NCBI GenBank assembly: GCA_964569295.1
Contig: CAZMVU010000003.1
Coordinates: 17,432-81,431, forward strand
Direction: 5' to 3'
DNA: 64,000 nucleotides
Source of the DNA: CAZMVU01 sp964569295
GTDB lineage: Bacteria > Hydrogenedentota > Hydrogenedentia > Hydrogenedentales > JAGMZX01
The notes under the pieces were generated by a model. The model saw only the letters and a list, made by a program, of their open reading frames with translations, did no database searches and was not told the origin of the DNA. Shown in pieces: positions 63,903 through 64,000 of this stretch (position 1 is its first letter; every line of letters begins with the position of its first letter). The position numbers and the translations under genes were made by a program.

Positions 63903-64000
63903 ATTGGGCGACTTATTTCGCGGTAATTCTTTAGCCGTATGGCGTAACGCGGCGCACTCGTTTTGCCAATCTGTTCCGTGATAGCGAATACCAGCGTGCG

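Overview
This GC-rich bacterial window carries about 43 protein genes on both strands and no rRNA, tRNA, CRISPR array, phage or intact insertion sequence that I can recognise. The best taxonomic clue is the secreted protein at the right end. It has long (Glu-Gly)n linkers and two C-terminal modules built on SELLR-V/L-IQFFNS, a combination I associate with Candidatus Hydrogenedentes (Hydrogenedentota). The pseudopilin with an [13 protein letters not shown] ending, the Tat-exported sulfatase, phosphoesterase and Gfo/Idh/MocA proteins, and the many glycan-active enzymes fit that phylum or the neighbouring Planctomycetes/Lentisphaerae. This placement is inference from protein style, not a database result.

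Layout. 1-5766: the 3' part of a DinG-type helicase, glucose-6-phosphate isomerase, a TPR-like membrane protein, then an ECF sigma factor overlapping a ZAS-type anti-sigma factor. 5763-10351: a promoter, a MerR-type HTH fused to a receiver domain, a 224-nt leader with several hairpins, and a 1213-aa hybrid histidine kinase. 10644-13803: rhodanese, aldo/keto reductase and an ankyrin lipoprotein. 13809-22011: a pseudopilin on the minus strand, then a five-gene plus-strand run (HAD phosphatase, sulfatase, HAD-membrane fusion, prenyl diphosphate synthase, membrane-anchored glycosidase-like protein). 22083-25691: a primary-like sigma factor, tadA, a Tat phosphoesterase and a class II aldolase. 25862-28269: a reductase/dehydrogenase pair resembling the sorbose-1-phosphate/sorbitol-6-phosphate route. 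28442-33241 (minus): a coiled-coil MshEN protein, a NifA-like sigma-54 activator and a Gfo/Idh oxidoreductase.

33334-41419 (minus): a Cus/Czc-type heavy-metal RND efflux operon (Cys/His-rich small protein, adaptor, pump, outer-membrane channel). 41604-44126: a large exported glycosidase-like protein. 44278-50078 (minus): a complete seven-gene Mrp/Mnh cation/proton antiporter operon in order A-B-C-D-E-F-G with overlapping genes. 50298-55917: a GH20 hexosaminidase, a DUF4160/DUF2442 pair next to an inverted-repeat element, and a GH38 alpha-mannosidase. 56090-61127: a zinc-ribbon membrane protein, leuS coupled to a truncated thioesterase gene, and a second aldo/keto reductase. 61284-63902: an exported metallophosphatase with a DM13 domain and dockerin-like repeats.

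The overall picture is a free-living heterotroph that breaks down sulfated or N-acetylated glycans outside the cytoplasm, with much signalling, metal efflux and Na+/H+ homeostasis. The least explained parts are the HAD-membrane/prenyl synthase pair, the structured leader before the hybrid kinase, the orphan MshEN protein, and the phosphatase-DM13-dockerin-like architecture.
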